DNA of 64,000 nucleotides from Ptychodera flava (Eukaryota; Hemichordata; Enteropneusta; Ptychoderidae): NCBI RefSeq assembly GCF_041260155.1, contig NW_027248385.1, forward strand, positions 124,501 through 188,500, in the 5' to 3' direction. A program made the translations under genes and the position numbers. The notes beneath the pieces were generated by a model. That model did no database searches. It was not told the origin of the DNA and was given only the letters and a program-made list of their open reading frames with translations. Below, in pieces: positions 1 to 63,254 of this stretch. The stretch's first letter is position 1, and the number at the start of each line of letters is the position of its first letter.

Positions 1-1762
1 TTATGGCTGGGGTGGGCCGGAAAATTCTTCCTGCGCATCAGTCAAAATAAGTGAACCCCCCTACCCATTGTACCAAAAAATTGATGATCCCCCCTTTCAA
101 GACGACAAAAATTTCATGACACCCCCCCCCCCCCACATTGCTTGAGTAACGCTGCACGCACAAACACCTAGGACGTATGGAGCAATAGAATCCCCCTAAA
201 AAAGAGCTTAGATTTTTTCAAATGACCTTCCTTACAAACTCAAAAGGTGTTAATGCTCAGATTTCCCCTTCTGACTTGCTATAATTTTGAAATTACCCCT
301 CAAAGGGGTTGGACAGAAATTACTGGTGGATCGCAATATTTTTGCGCAAGCGTGTGTGTACAAAATTTTGATATTTGGATTTAATTAAAAATCAGCTGTT
401 GATAATGTTGATTCACCATACATGGTATACATATATTTTCTCATACATGTATGAGAAATCTATGTAATACTTTTTCAATGCAAAACTATATCTGTGCATT
501 TATAGATATTTGATAATTTACATAAATGTACTTAAATGAAATAGGGTTGTTACAACTGGCATGTAGACAAAAAGTTTGACCTTAGAATTTCACCAAAAAT
601 GTTCATCCACTATACATGGGAGTCAATGATAAAATTGTGAATAATTGTTTTCAATGAAAAACTTGGTATAATTGTGCATATACAGATGTTCAATAATTAA
701 CATTATTTTACTTGATTAGAATATGATGGTTAAAGGTGCATATTATGTGTACAAGAAATCTGATTATGGAACTTCACTGAAAATGTTCATCCACTATACA
801 TGGGAGTCTATGAGGAAAGTATAAATAATTTTTTTCCAATACAAAAATAGGTAAACCCATGTATTTATGTACTCTCGATTATTGATATCAATGTACTTGA
901 TTAGATTAGGGTGGTAACAAATGGATGTGTTCGCCAGAAATTGGATTTTGGAATTATACCAAAATGTAGATTCACTGTACATGGGAGTCTATGAGGAAAA
1001 GGAATAATTTTTTTCCAATACAAAACTATCAAAATCTGTGTATTTATAGACATTTGATAATTCATTTTAAAGTACTTAGTTAGCCTAGGATGGTTAAAGG
1101 TTGATATGTGTGCAAGAAATTGGATTTTGGAATTTCACCGAAATGTTGATTCACTATACATTGGAGTTTATGAGAAAACTAAGAATAATTTTTTTACAAT
1201 GCTAAACTAAATTAATTTGTGCTTTTATAGGTGTTTGATAATTGATACAAATGTACTTGATTCAAATAGGGTATTTAAAAGTTCAGATGTGGACAACAAT
1301 TATGATATTGGAATTTCACCTAAAAGTATTATTTAACTTTTCATGGTACTAGTAGTCTCAGTACAGGTAACTATTAAATAATTTCCCTGACAAAACTTGC
1401 TTTATCTCTAATATGTAAGTAATAGGAATTGTTCATCGCCCTCAGTGCAGTGAGCTTGATTTACAATAAGACAACCCTCAGAGTTGTCAAGTCAAGATGT
1501 TCATGTGACAGATAATTATACTTTTGTTCAGATTTACAGGTGAATAACTTCAAAGAATGAAATCATGCAACGAATCATTTTTATCTCCCAGAATATTTCT
1601 GAACACTGAAACTGCTTTTTGACGGGACGGATACTTATGAAAATTAAGTGACCCCCCTCTGAGCTGTTTGAAAAATACATGATCCCCCCTCCCTTTGCAG
1701 TTTTCAAATTTGAGGTGACCCCCCTCTGGATTTTGCCGGCCCACCCCCGGCCACAATAACTG
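1..1762. mobile_element. Non-autonomous DNA transposon with terminal inverted repeats, left end at the window edge
   Basis: The first bases (TTATGGCTGGGGTGGGCCGG) are the inverse of 1734-1760 (GCCGGCCCACCCCCGGCC then ACAATAA). G/C-run subterminal blocks (gtgaccccccct type) occur at both ends (40-130 and 1640-1730). No transposase is seen. Its core is the 181-bp repeat listed separately. Target duplication cannot be checked because the left flank is missing. Confidence 0.55.
380..1420. repeat. About 181-bp tandem repeat, five to six degenerate copies
   Basis: The phrase catgggagtctatgagg and its variants recur at 615, 799, 980 and 1159 (spacing 184, 181, 179), with degenerate units on both sides. 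Each unit also has a caaaacta..tgtgcatttatag segment and a gaatttcacc segment. It forms the interior of the edge transposon. Confidence 0.7.
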
Positions 1763-2345
1763 AACGCTCCCTAACGCGACTTCATAAGCTTCAGCGCGAC
1801 CCTACGCGTTGTTACATAACTTTAACATTATTGTAATGAGGCATCGAATCAGCTTTCACTTTTCATTGGTCAACGCCGCCACACCCTCTATTTTGATTGG
1901 CTAAACTATTGTCTACTTCTTTATCAAGGATGACCTAAGAGGAACGTCGCGACGGAGAGCTCAAATTCTGCTCGCGGTCGCTCACACATACGTCGCAACT
2001 TTACGTAGACCATAGAAAGTCAAATGAAGTGAACTGTGCACATTTTGAGCATGAAATTCTTCTAAATAATCGATACAAGTAACACTTTAAAGATTTTTAC
2101 GGGAATTTTATGAGTAAGATACAGCAAACGCAACTTATCGAACGATTTCTGTCTTTGCCAGGGCACACAAGCGCTCACTGATTATCGATAGCATGTAGGA
2201 CACACTAACACAGAGTAAACTGCACGCCAAAAAAATGACGTTCTAAATATTCATAAAGATTGATATCAGGGAATGTTCGGTGAGAATACTACTGGAAAAA
2301 AGTCTCTGTGCTGAAGATCTTAACTGTTTAATTGGCTCCGCCTCG

Positions 2346-3152
2346 CTCACAGTTACGTGTGGTTCGATCACAGACAAGTAGAGGCACAGACTAGCGACGG
2401 GTATTATTCAAGGTGTGAAGCGTGTATCTACGTAAACCCTCCATGTAGGCCTCACCTCAGGTAGCTCTTGACTCTCTTTTCCTTACAGTGCCGACCATGC
2501 ACCCTTCTGTAGTTTCCGAATTTTCGCCAATTTTTAAGTGGAAGTAAGTTCGGCAAAGTTCGTGTTGCTGTTGTCGTGTTGTGCTGAGCGGAATTGGCGA
2601 GCTTGCGAAAACAGGAAAGTTTTGAGCTTCGGGGATGTGAGTTTACCATTTTAAAAACTTCTCTCACATTTTTATAATTATTCAAAGGGTGTGTTTGAAC
2701 CAAATTCGAGAGTCTTTTATCGATACTGTCAGATTTTATTTAATGGTATACGGTCATTTATATCGTCTTGTATAAGTTCGTCATGGGAGGAGTTGTTTAT
2801 GGAACTGCTGGCGTGTTATGTTTTGATTGGCATGAAGCAGTGTTTCTGCCCTGGGAACAGAAAAAGTAAGTATGGTTGCTAAGCGACTGACAGCACGATG
2901 CCATCTGGTCCTACTTTTTGCATAATCTCGTGCAATTATCAACCACGAACGAAGTCTCCAAAAAGGCTTACACCTGTGAAGCTCATTTTAATATGAAAAG
3001 GCCATAGTTTATCGAGACGACCATAAAACAAACGGCGTGCGGCGTTGCTAGTGTGTCTTTCCATTTGTCTGTGGTTCGATACACGGTGGCCGCCGTGACC
3101 ATGCATGGCCACTCCGCCACCTTGAATCAAACCACACGTAACTGTGGCTGCG
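2346..3152. repeat. Inverted-repeat pair with CACAGTTACGTGTGG arms
   Basis: CACAGTTACGTGTGGTTCGAT at about 2347 is repeated inverted at about 3132-3148 (CCACACGTAACTGTGG). A possible small inverted-repeat element inside the long last visible intron of the minus gene. No coding potential was recognised between the arms. Confidence 0.3.
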
Positions 3153-3563
3153 CTGACGTCGCCTGTTGTCTTTTTGCTTGGCTGACGACAAACTGCTCTT
3201 CATGAAAATAAAAATCATCCTCAGACTGCGATACGTAAGTGCAATTTTCCCTGTTGTAGTTTTTATCGGTTATGTGATCCATTTTATGAGAACCAGTACC
3301 GAATCAAAGTGAAATGAAATTTTGTAGACTGCAATATTTGTGTTTGAAAACGAAAATATTTTCGTATTAAAATTGCTAAATACTCATTAACATGAAGAAA
3401 TAGCCTACTAGTAATGTTTTTGATATTGCACTGCATGCAGTGCAAATACTTGTAGTGGGCGCGCGCTTCGATGCAAGTAAACAAGACCCCTCCAAAATCC
3501 TGAGCTGGCGAAAGTTAGGTACTTTAAAAAATAGATTAAATGTATAAAATGGTCTACACTCAC

Positions 3564-19652
<16,089 letters not shown>

Positions 19653-20431
19653 TTTGCGGCGTGTTCAAGTCCAACTGTTGTTTTTTTCAGAACCAGAGAC
19701 TTAGTCTTCGGGGCAACTGCACCGTGTCCTACAAGTCTGAGAAGAGAAAAATAGAGTAATGAAAACCTTTTTATCTTATTATCTTCAAATTAGTGACAGA
19801 CACGATAGGCGGAACCGATCGCCTCTGAAGACAGCTCCACTTAATCTTTGTACCGTGCAAATATTTATAAATTTTACCACCACCGTACCCTGACTGATTT
19901 ATATGGTATAAACATTTCGTCTGTGTAGAAGTACGGGATTTAAAGCCCCCACTTTATAGTGGAACAAACTCAAGGGGCGAATTGGTCAAACTTCCCCTTA
20001 GTTTCAAATACCAACAATCTTCTCTCTCTCAAAGTTTCAAACTTAGTAAACAAGTTATACTTTTACGTGAAATGCAATATTTATACTTTCATTTCACCGT
20101 ATTACGTGATCCCTTTTAAAAATTATGCGGAAGTTCGGTTCACTTGTCAGATTAATGTAGCTGGGTTCACGCCAAAATATGTGCCCCTCTGTAGCAAATT
20201 GTGTGTTTTCATACAGATAACGTCAAGTCTGAGTCAGACAGTCTGGTGTTTGTCAAAATAGAGCGTCTCAAACGGAAAACTCATTCTTCTGATAATTAAG
20301 GTGACATCTACGTTACACGATGCTCACCAGCCGCATCATCCAGCCTTGCAAAAATGGTTATCCGAAAATGCACTATCTTTCGTCAACTTGTACACAAAAC
20401 GTCGTCCGTCATTAACCAAAAGTGACTTACC
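19653..20431 (-). other. Possible 5' UTR exons of the minus-strand gene
   Basis: On the minus strand a pyrimidine-rich acceptor (tttttctcttctcag) precedes 19736, so the M1 exon may span 19598-19736 with 84 nt of UTR. A consensus donor (gtaagtcac) at 20430 could end an upstream non-coding exon. This is inferred from splice consensus only. Confidence 0.3.
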
Positions 20432-21407
20432 TTAAAGTGCGAGGCAACCAGGAGAGTGATGAATAACACATTGACTTTTATAACTTCTTCCAGGGTGACT
20501 GACGTCTCAGGTGACATGCAAATTACCGCAGACGTAATAGTCGGTCAAAGGTCACACGGCAACGCAGAGTCGTGTTTAACGCCAGTCGTGCACGGCACTA
20601 TCGCGGCTCAACCGTGGCGAAAGTACACAAGACCTATGAGGTTGTTCAATTGGGGGGTCGTCACAAATGAAGACGTGAATACAAACGTCAGAATATTAGC
20701 ATGTTATATATTTTCAAAAAAGATTTACATATAGCATCTCTATACACTCGATGCTGTCTCGAATGAATATAAGTATTGTAATTCAAATAAGGGCCCTGGG
20801 GGACTACATTATGCAAAAATACCTTTGAACATTCGGCGTTGATTGCTACGAACATCGGGCTTTGCGGAAGTTAACGCTTGAAATAATTGTCACTGGCATC
20901 CGCATGTGGATCTGTGCGCTCAATTCGTGACCTCTATTGATGAACCAAGTTGTTAGCACCTACCGTTACCCAGGACTGAAAGGTCATTGTGAATTGATTG
21001 AGAAGTAACTACATGGCAATAAAGAACTTTAAGCCAATACTTACTACATAAGAGGCGCGTTGTAAATAAATGCTATTATAAACGTAGGTTGCGTAATAGG
21101 CACACTAATATGTACAGATCTCTTACTTGTCAGTAAAAGCTTGCAACCGAGTAAATGGCACGGTGTTCAAGATACACTCACTTCCGCAAAACAAAACAGA
21201 AAAAAAATACAAGGCAGAAGTTCATCGTATATCACAGGTATTTGGAGATTTTTTTTCTGATAGTGTTCGTTTCAAGTGGGACAGTTTCAGTAATCAAAAT
21301 TCAAAATTGTAAAATGTGCGCAAAATTTAGTAGAGGAACGATGGACAAGTGTTTAATTGCCGACTTCTGCGCTTGCTCAGATGCTGTATATGCTGAACTC
21401 TTCACAA

Positions 21408-21752
21408 AATAATAATAATAATAATATTTGGTTCTTATATAGCGCACATATCCACAAGTAGATGTGATCAAGGCGCTTTACAATTATTATTACCCTGGTC
21501 ACTGGACCTAATATGATACCACTCAACTCCCTGGGGAGCAGACAACAGCTCACATGTGCAGCCAATAAGCGCAGCAGAGCTAAACGCACACATACAACCT
21601 CTGTCCTACCAGGTACCCATCACTCCTGGGTAGGGAGAAGCAATGAGGATAAAGTACCTTGCCCAAGGACAACAACACCACAGCCATGCCGGGGCTCAAA
21701 CTCACCATCCTTTGATCGTGAGTCCACTGCTCTAGCCACTGGCCCATGATGC
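21408..21752 (-). mobile_element. tRNA-derived SINE
   Basis: On the minus strand it starts with a tRNA-like head: A box TGGCTAGAGCAGTGG and B box GTGAGTTTGAGCCCC. A central domain follows, then a tail reading AAAGCGCCTTGATC and GCGCTATATAAGAACC, ending in (ATT)n. This head-body-tail structure is typical of widespread animal SINEs with a conserved central domain. The exact family was not confirmed. Confidence 0.75.
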
Positions 21753-22193
21753 CTCCACAATGAAATTCCACAATGTTTCTACCAAAACAACAACAACAAC
21801 AACAAACAAAACCTTAAGAAATACTCTGGTTAGTTACATACATATGTGCTGCAAATCCCCCAAAAGAATCTTTGCCTTGAAAGTGAACCTAAACGACGTC
21901 AGTGCCTGGGGAGTGACATCAGAGAAATTTCCCTTCAGGGTGGTCGTTTTGTTGAATCGATGAAAGCAACTTTAGGAATCATTTTTCTGAAGTTCAAGAT
22001 TTATGGAATTCATAAAGCCACGGCCGCTTCACAAACACAACTGACCTACGTAAACGACAAGAAATGTCATCTCAACTGTCACAGTGAATAAACAAAGCAA
22101 ACAAAGAAATATTTAGGAAGATTGAACTATTGGATTGGAGGGCGACCTCCAAAGAATTACCGAGAACGGCATTGAGGGATTTAGGGTTGTGCG

Positions 22194-22373
22194 CAATCTG
22201 ATTAAAATCCGATGTTGTAATGGGCCGATTTTTTTTTCGCTAATATCGTATTACAGTCTTTTTTATCTGCAGTCCTCCGCTTAAGATATAGCGAGGGGAG
22301 GACCGCAGAAAAAGATCGTAATTCGATAGCGTAAAAGACCGACTCATCCTAACATCGGATTGCAATCAGATCG
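22194..22373. mobile_element. Short foldback element
   Basis: Arms AATCTGATTAAAATCCGATGTT and its near inverse AACATCGGATTGCAATCAGAT, with further nested complementarity (gcagtcctccgc/ gaggaccgcag) inside, so nearly the whole 180 bp can fold. Confidence 0.6.
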
Positions 22374-23117
22374 GGCTATACGGAAAGTGCAACCACAATT
22401 AATGTCCAAATAATAAGGTATGCATAGCTCACGGTTCGCTCTTCGCAAACCTAGAACAAACGCGCTGTTCGAACATTCGAACGTACTCGATTCAATACGA
22501 TATGTCGATATAAGACAGATAATGACACAAGCAACGAGTGACTTGTCAAGCCCTAAAGCCCAATATACACTTAATAACAAACACACTTCCAGAATATATG
22601 TCGTCAGATTAATTCGACAGCCTATAGAGTACTTATGTTCTGTATTTTTTAGTGTAACCTCAAGGTTTTTGGTATATTTTCCATAATAGCTATTCTGTTT
22701 GCAGTGCACAGTATCTTGCTTTACTCTCGGAATCGGAATACCCGTTGTACAACTAACAGCACGACCTTTAACACTAGTATATGGATTCAACAAGGCTGTA
22801 GTTGTAAACTGAGTTTTGAGTAAAGACTAGAGTTCCCCTTGCCAGTAATGGAGTTACATTTTATGGGCATAGCGTCTTGTTTGGATTTAATCCATCTCGA
22901 GACTGGGAGAAGGAAGACTTTCGTTATCTCAGGAACAACAACAATATGAATGTCATCAAATGTTACATTTTTCGGCCCTTTACTCCTCACTTGTTACCAG
23001 GTCAATGAGGAAACGAGCGTAGCTTATTTACAAAGTGGTTATCCAATTTGTTGCAAATTGCATAATGATATCTATAACAGGTAAAGAAATCATATTAAAG
23101 TTTTGTTTCACACTTAA

Positions 23118-23436
23118 GGTAGTATGCGCCTCGAAATTGAAAGACTTAAACTTTTGCTCAAACTTTCAAAATTATCTTAATACATCAATAATAACAATCG
23201 GAGGGTCATCGTGTAAATTCTTACTGAAGAAAAAAATTGCTCAAGATTGAACGATATTTTAATTCAAAATTGTCTACATGTGTTAACTCTAGGGATAAAA
23301 ATGACTCTTGAGAAACTGCATTGGTTAAATTTTCTCTTACACAAGAGCATTAAATTGAACACCCATAATTTATAGATCAGAAACGAATTGTAAAAGTTTG
23401 AGAGTCCGAATATCTGTCTCCGAGGCTGGTTCTACC
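23118..23436. mobile_element. MITE family GGTAG-CGCGCC, copy 1
   Basis: Starts GGTAGTATGCGCCTCGAAA and ends GAGGCTGGTTCTACC, an imperfect inverted pair. Shares the aaacttttgctcaaactttc core with copies at 31.5 and 58.5 kb. Confidence 0.6.
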
Positions 23437-25907
23437 CTAATCTAATCGCTGAGATACAGGAGTATATCTGTTAACAGCGAGATTTATTAAGAGCTACTGA
23501 ATTTACAGCCAGATGACATGATGGTTGTAGTCTCAGAGATAATTGTTAAACAATTTTCCGCGTTATAATTGATCTTCAATTTTTTTTTTCATTTTTTGTT
23601 CCGCCCTGGATATAGCCACGAGCCAGTCTGTTGAATTGTATAAGGGGAACAGACTGAAGTTTTCCAGTCAACTGATTCATCATTTGAAAGGGAAAAAAAG
23701 AGAACCGAGGACTGAAACAAAGACACTCGTTATTTCCCTCCGAGTTTGCACATCGACGCCAAAAGTGCCTACTGTAGAAAGTAAAGCTTTTATTTTAGCG
23801 CAAACACTGAGAGGGAAGGCAGCAAAGACAGACATACAGAGAACCCTTACGTCCACTCTCAGTGTTTTCCTAATAATTAGATGTATATTTTGCAAGGAGG
23901 TGGTCACGATAACATGGCTTCATATTACTTTTTAGGTAAAATCTGAACGACACGTTGCCGTCATTTTGTTCATGGAAGCGAAGACATTCCGTCTTCTCCC
24001 GTAAGGATGTCCTCGACACACCGATTGCAATTTCGAATTTTACCACTTACGACTAAATTTAACATCGGACTTATTGTCAGCCGTAAGGTCAGACTTTACA
24101 TGCAAGTAGGCTGTACTGACGAATTGAACAAGAGGACTTCGAACAAGATTTTGCTAGTATGCTCATCAAGAACGAACATATTTGGATATTTACCAGTAGT
24201 TAAAACTAAAAATGGAACTATAAAGTTAATGCGTATGAATCAGTCGCTTTCAAATTGATATTCCTATGCGCCAGTGGCTAACTGACTACGCATGTGCAGG
24301 TTCAATATACTATGCAAGTAACCAGAAGTGTACCCGACTAAACATTAGTGCCGACGCGCCTGCGCCGACGCGCCTGCGCCGCCTTGATACTCTGTTAGTG
24401 CTTGTAAAGAAACAAATACGGAACATGCGAAGTATTATTTCTTAAAAGTCCATTGATAAAAAAGAACCATATCGATTAAGTAGTATTATTCCACACCTCT
24501 TACAAAATAAAAAATATCGTTTCCATCACGCCTAAAACATTGAAAAAAGAGAAAAAATGTGGTGCATATGAGAGAGGGACACACGCCAATAAAGCCCGGA
24601 TTGAAGTTGAAGAAGATCGAAGTTCACACTTAGAAGAGCGCCTTCTGTGTCAATAACTAGTTGCAAAATTACCTAGATTACTCAGTTTTCAGACGGAACG
24701 CTGACTTTCAGCTTAGGGGTACATTTGCTATTGCAATGATAATGATGTCACAATACGTCCCTTATTTGTTAAAGACAACGGGGTCGTTATCATGGCTAAA
24801 ATTGCCAATTTATGTCCAACTTTTTGACAGATTAAACAGAAAATCTATACCTACCCGGGTCTGACACAGCATGTACTTCCTTCAACTGGGTGTTTAAATT
24901 TATTGTTTACGCACTGCGTAGTGATCGTTCTGTATACAGCAAGTATAACAATTAATTTTATTGTACTCCTTCTAAATTACTAATCATCTATTATTACTAT
25001 GATGAACCGTGTAAGCATCAACTTTGCACCTTCAGGAAATAAAGTTTTTAATTATAACCTCTGGCGCGACAAAGGTTGCGCCCTATAAGATATTAGCAAT
25101 GATATTGCAAAGCACAGAGCAATGCAGGCAAAAAACTCACCGCAGTTATGTTTCAAAAGCTGAGGCGCAATTATAACATTTTAATACAACAAAATCTAGC
25201 AATTTTGTATATACAGTGACGTTTTGGTATACGTCAGTGCGGCAACACCAGCAGCCCCTCTTATGTTCACTTCTTCCAACACTCGGGTCGAAGTTTTCGA
25301 AAATAACTTCAACTTTCATATAAAAGAACTGAAATGTTTGCCCCCGGTTCGCGATACAGTCGGTTCTTTTCCTTTTGCGTTCCATTTAAAAAAAAAATAA
25401 CATATAATTGAAAAGTTATCCTTAATACGTGACTTGACCTTTGAACTGAAAAGTATGATTTACATCGATAAATTTCACCTTGGAATAACAAACAAACACG
25501 ATTCATACTAAGCTCGTTCCACATGCCCGGCGAAGACATCAACTCATGTTGCACAATACTAGCAAATTCCCTTTTTCAAGTCAGTTTTCTTTTGCTCACC
25601 TAGTATCTGCGACTACTACGTGACAGGCGAGGGTGCTGACGAAATTTGCATTGGAAAACTAAAAGGAGCCTGGTCAACGAGCAGTCATGCAGAATATGCG
25701 CTCTCGCTGGCTTACCTCTGTTTTCGCGCAGACCCAGGTCACCGTGAGGACAAAAATCAAGCCAAGCAGGAACTTCATTTTTGCCCTACGATGATTGCAG
25801 TTGTCCTGTATTTTGCGACGTTGCTGTTTTTGTAGAGTCGTAAATGGTGGCACTCGCCACAGGTGCAGAAATAACCAAAGTGACAGACGAGACCCTGAAA
25901 CATTAAG

Positions 25908-59232
<33,325 letters not shown>

Positions 59233-59497
59233 AAGATTTTATACAGGTAAACGGAAATCAGGCAGTTTGATTCTGAACAAAGACTTACACTTTCTGGAAT
59301 ACTATGAAAACTCTTTAATCTTAAAATTCGATCATCTATTTTAGGTCTTGCAAATATGATTTTTCTGAGGCGTCGTAAAAAATAATTGTATAAAAGAGTA
59401 ATTGTATCTGGTACATATACAATAGAGTTAATTATGCAACCCATTTAAACATTATTTTTTCCATCACATGCCACTTTCACTGTGAACGATTCATCAC

Positions 59498-59503
59498 AAT
59501 AAA
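59498..59503 (+). promoter_or_regulatory. Candidate polyadenylation signal (AATAAA)
   Basis: First AATAAA downstream of the plus-gene stop codon, about 265 nt after it and about 150 nt after the alternative stop at 59344. A T/G-rich stretch follows at about 59530-59570. Confidence 0.45.
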
Positions 59504-59504
59504 A

Positions 59505-61917
59505 AACCACAGAATAGATGTGCCGTGTTTTACTAACATTTTTTCTTTTTTTTGGGGGGGGGGATTCAGTGGTAAGATATTGTCATCGAAATCGGCATGT
59601 CGTCATGAGCATTCCACTTAAAAACGCACCATCGGGTTGATGTGTTGCGTCAGACCTGTTACTGTTTGTCTAGGGGCTTAACAGAATTCAGTTCGAAAAA
59701 CGTGTGTCCGTTGTTGTCGCTGCTGACAAATGATTTAGGTGAGCATTGCGACATTGTCGCCGGGCAGACTGAAATCACGTAACACCATGTCAGCCACATC
59801 ATTAATTAATAACGGTGCATATTATTCATGAAGAAAGACTGTCATTTAGCACGACCATGGATCGCTTGGAATTTGAGAACAACAGTATTGAACTGATTCC
59901 TACTACTCACAAAGGATTTTATTTCTTTTTTTTCTCTTGCGTTTCCTTCTTTGTGACAGTACATCAGAGCGAGAAACCCGATGGCTTAACATGTACTCAC
60001 TCTACTGGGATAACGCAGCGGGCTCTGGAGACACTATATCAATAGAAAACGCCACAGGAAACGATCGATGATGAAGCAATCACGCCATGAGGCCTGAACT
60101 GCTGTTAAGCGGCCCCTGTGATGGCACCAGATTGTCTCATCAAACAATTGACCCAACAGATTAAAATTCCAATGGAAAACAAAAGGCTATCGCACCTCCT
60201 TAATCCTCTTAAAAACTAAAACAAAGGCGATCCCAGGGACCGCAAAAAGTGCCTTTAAAGGCGCCCTTCCCAATCCCAGGTTCTCGCATTAGTAAATGTG
60301 TCAATAGCTCATTAACAGTTTGTCATTCTTTTGTTTTCCATTGAATATTTTATCAAGTACATATATTTATATTAGATAAATCTGATAATTGAGTGGGGGC
60401 TTTAAGCGGCAGGGAGTTCATTAGCATTTCATTATGTTGGACCTATTAATGCTTCTGTCGGGCTCGTCTATTATAAGCTCTCATACACACACATACATAT
60501 ACATTCACATACATCCATCCATACATATCATATTTGAAGGCTACTAGGGAGGGGCAAAAATAAAAATAACATCATTTTCAGGATGATCAAGATCACATAT
60601 GTACATTAGAGTTTGGTCTAATATGGGTATTTAATTTTTTCGAATCTATATGTGTCATATAATATAATACACCACTCTGTCTATTTTCAACTGTAAAATT
60701 GACCATTCAAGGACGAATTAGTCAAACAGGAGGATAGTTTTGAAACAATTTCGGTCATTATAAAGATTTCAGTGAATGCTTGCACTCAGATTGAATTATG
60801 AAATATAACACTACAGTAAACTTCACACTAATGCAATAATAGGAGAATTGCAATCTACCTCGAAATAACAGGTAGTGTAAAACCACTTTGTATAAGTGAT
60901 GGAGCAAGGTGTAAGCTTACTGCTCATGCAAATGTCATCGGCAAAATATTTAACAAATCATGTGAAAATTATTAATCTCTAATAATATATCCCCAAAACG
61001 TCATTAAAGGGGCAAGTTGTTTTATCAGCTTCATCTATGATCCAATTGACTACTTGTGCACAAGTTTGAAAGGACCAACCAAATGAACCAAGGCCAAAAT
61101 TCACGAAAACATTCATTGTGAACAACTTCCAATGCGCAAAACAGTCATTGGAGACTGCCGCTTTGAACAGTCAAGTGCAGTTTACCTGGATTACATTTGG
61201 TGCTAACATCCTATATGGATATGGTACTGACGTCGATAAGGGAAGAGGATGGGTTACAAAATACTTCTTCACTATAAGCACTCTGTTAAGTATACACATG
61301 TACAGGACATGTACACATGTAATAGTAACTTTTATTTCGCACCGAAAAATTCATATCAACCAATCTGCAACCACGCACGTGTTGCAACCTTATATAATCG
61401 CATAATAACAATTGGATTGTACATAGTTTGCACGGTGTATTCCTTGTTTTCAAAATACTAATTCGTTTCACTTCCTTTGTTTGAGTTGTACAGCGTCTGA
61501 TTATCATTTAAGAATTAGATTCATGTCAGATTGTTGTCAGTTGTATAATTTAGGGGAAGTTCACATCACATAGCCTCCAAACCAGTACACTTTTGATCGT
61601 ACAAGTATATGCAAAACATTTGGCAATATTGTAGTTTTGTTTATGAACATACGATGACTCAAACTCTGATTTTTGTATTTTGCCAATGGTTTATAGTCAT
61701 TTATTGACATTATTTCATGACAGTGATTTTGTACCTTGCAATATATCATAACTTATACCAATCTGCTGACTAACACGTTTAAAGAATGTTACAAATATCT
61801 TATTAAGTTATGGGTTTTCCTGTTTAGATATGATTTTAAATAAATAATATTTTAATATATGTCACGTATGAAATAATATGCTGTGTTTTATCAAATATGA
61901 TGATGATAGCGAGGACG

Positions 61918-61948
<31 letters not shown>

Positions 61949-61986
61949 TGATGATGATGATGATGATGATGATGATAATGACGATA

Positions 61987-62025
<39 letters not shown>

Positions 62026-63254
62026 CAATGGAAGTAGTGATGATATATGTAACGAATCAAAAGTGTCATTTCCTTCAGTTCAGAAGTTTGCTTTGCATTA
62101 TCAAAATTTATGATTATGATACTGATGTGCTGTTGTTGTTGATGATGAAGATGATAACAACGATGGTAGTGAAATTGTTGATAATGCTGCTACTACTGCA
62201 GATGATGATGATGATGATGATGTTGTTGTTATTGATGATGATGATGATGATGATGATGATAATGATGTTGATGTTGATGAAGATGAAGATGGTAATAGTG
62301 CTGATGCTGATGTTCATTTGACCCCAAGTATGGTTTATCTGCCACAGAGAGCACAAACAGCCTATCCACATAATTTATATTTCTTGGGTTTTTTTGTTAC
62401 CTATATTATTTATTTTGTTTCTTTTTATCCGAGTCCTAGATGTTTTACCTTTATCAATGATATTAATCAGATGCGTGGTTTTTGTCTGCTTTGCTTGGAA
62501 AAAGAAAGCAGAAAAAAACCATATCTTCGGTTCTGTGTCTGTTTATAGTTTTGATGAAGAATAGTTGCTGTAGTTGCTGTTTCGGTACCTGTTGGGTACT
62601 TAACGTTGTAACTTTTGTTTTCGTATACGCAGATTCAAGTGCCCGTGTAAAGCTGTGGAAGAAGCGGCTTGTTGCACGGAATTTGAATTGACCACGATTG
62701 ACAAACAAACAGACGCGTTTGTTTGTTTTTACAGACATCAAAGGTCTTTCGACAATACTGAGTCTGTAGAACAACGCGAGACTTTTTTTATCTTTCCGAA
62801 GAATAAAGGATTAATAAATTGTCAATTCCCTGGCCAGTGGGAGTGTGGGAACAAAAGTGTGGGATCAAATTGTTCCAACACCCTGTATTATTGCTCGACA
62901 CAGATTAGTTTGTAAGGCATGCTTTTCGATTGGTCAGTAATGCTCTAGTTGTGATACGTCCGTGCACTGTTGAGCCTATAGGAACGTGCGTTATATACAA
63001 ACAGAACTACAAAGCTATGAATAATTCATTAGCGTAGACGACGGGTTGACAGCTGCCTTGTTTATTGTGCACGTGCTGTAATGTTCAATGTAGGCGACGT
63101 ATTTTCTAAGGACGACCGAACTTTTGTGCTGAAATACCAATATAGACCTCTGGGAACCTACCGACTGTTTGTCGAGGAGGATATTAATGCTGACGAAGAA
63201 TTCACTCGTTCAGCGGTGCAGACTGTTAGCGACTAACGGTACGAAGGTCCCGTC
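59505..63254. other. Intergenic region between the plus-strand receptor gene and the Crypton-like relic
   Basis: No gene supported. It contains a (GAT)n-rich stretch (61905-62026 and 62195-62290), small CATA repeats near 60490-60530 and otherwise unremarkable AT-rich DNA. Confidence 0.55.
61905..62026. repeat. (GAY)n trinucleotide microsatellite
   Basis: Runs of gac and gat triplets. A second related tract occurs at 62195-62290. Confidence 0.95.

Larger units (their letters stand above)
19737..25907. other. Divergent intergenic region between the two receptor genes
   Basis: About 6.2 kb between the two signal-peptide exons. It holds a SINE, a foldback MITE and one short MITE, plus a 15-bp repeat (gccgacgcgcctgc) at about 24350-24378. 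No other convincing coding exon was seen. Promoters for both receptor genes are expected here but no core element could be assigned. Confidence 0.6.

Noticed and set aside
21690-21752. Possible tRNA gene
   Set aside because: A and B boxes are present but no complete cloverleaf; it is the head of a SINE.
61878-62321. A poly-Asp open frame of 147 codons
   Set aside because: Trinucleotide (GAY)n microsatellite with no flanking domain or splice context.
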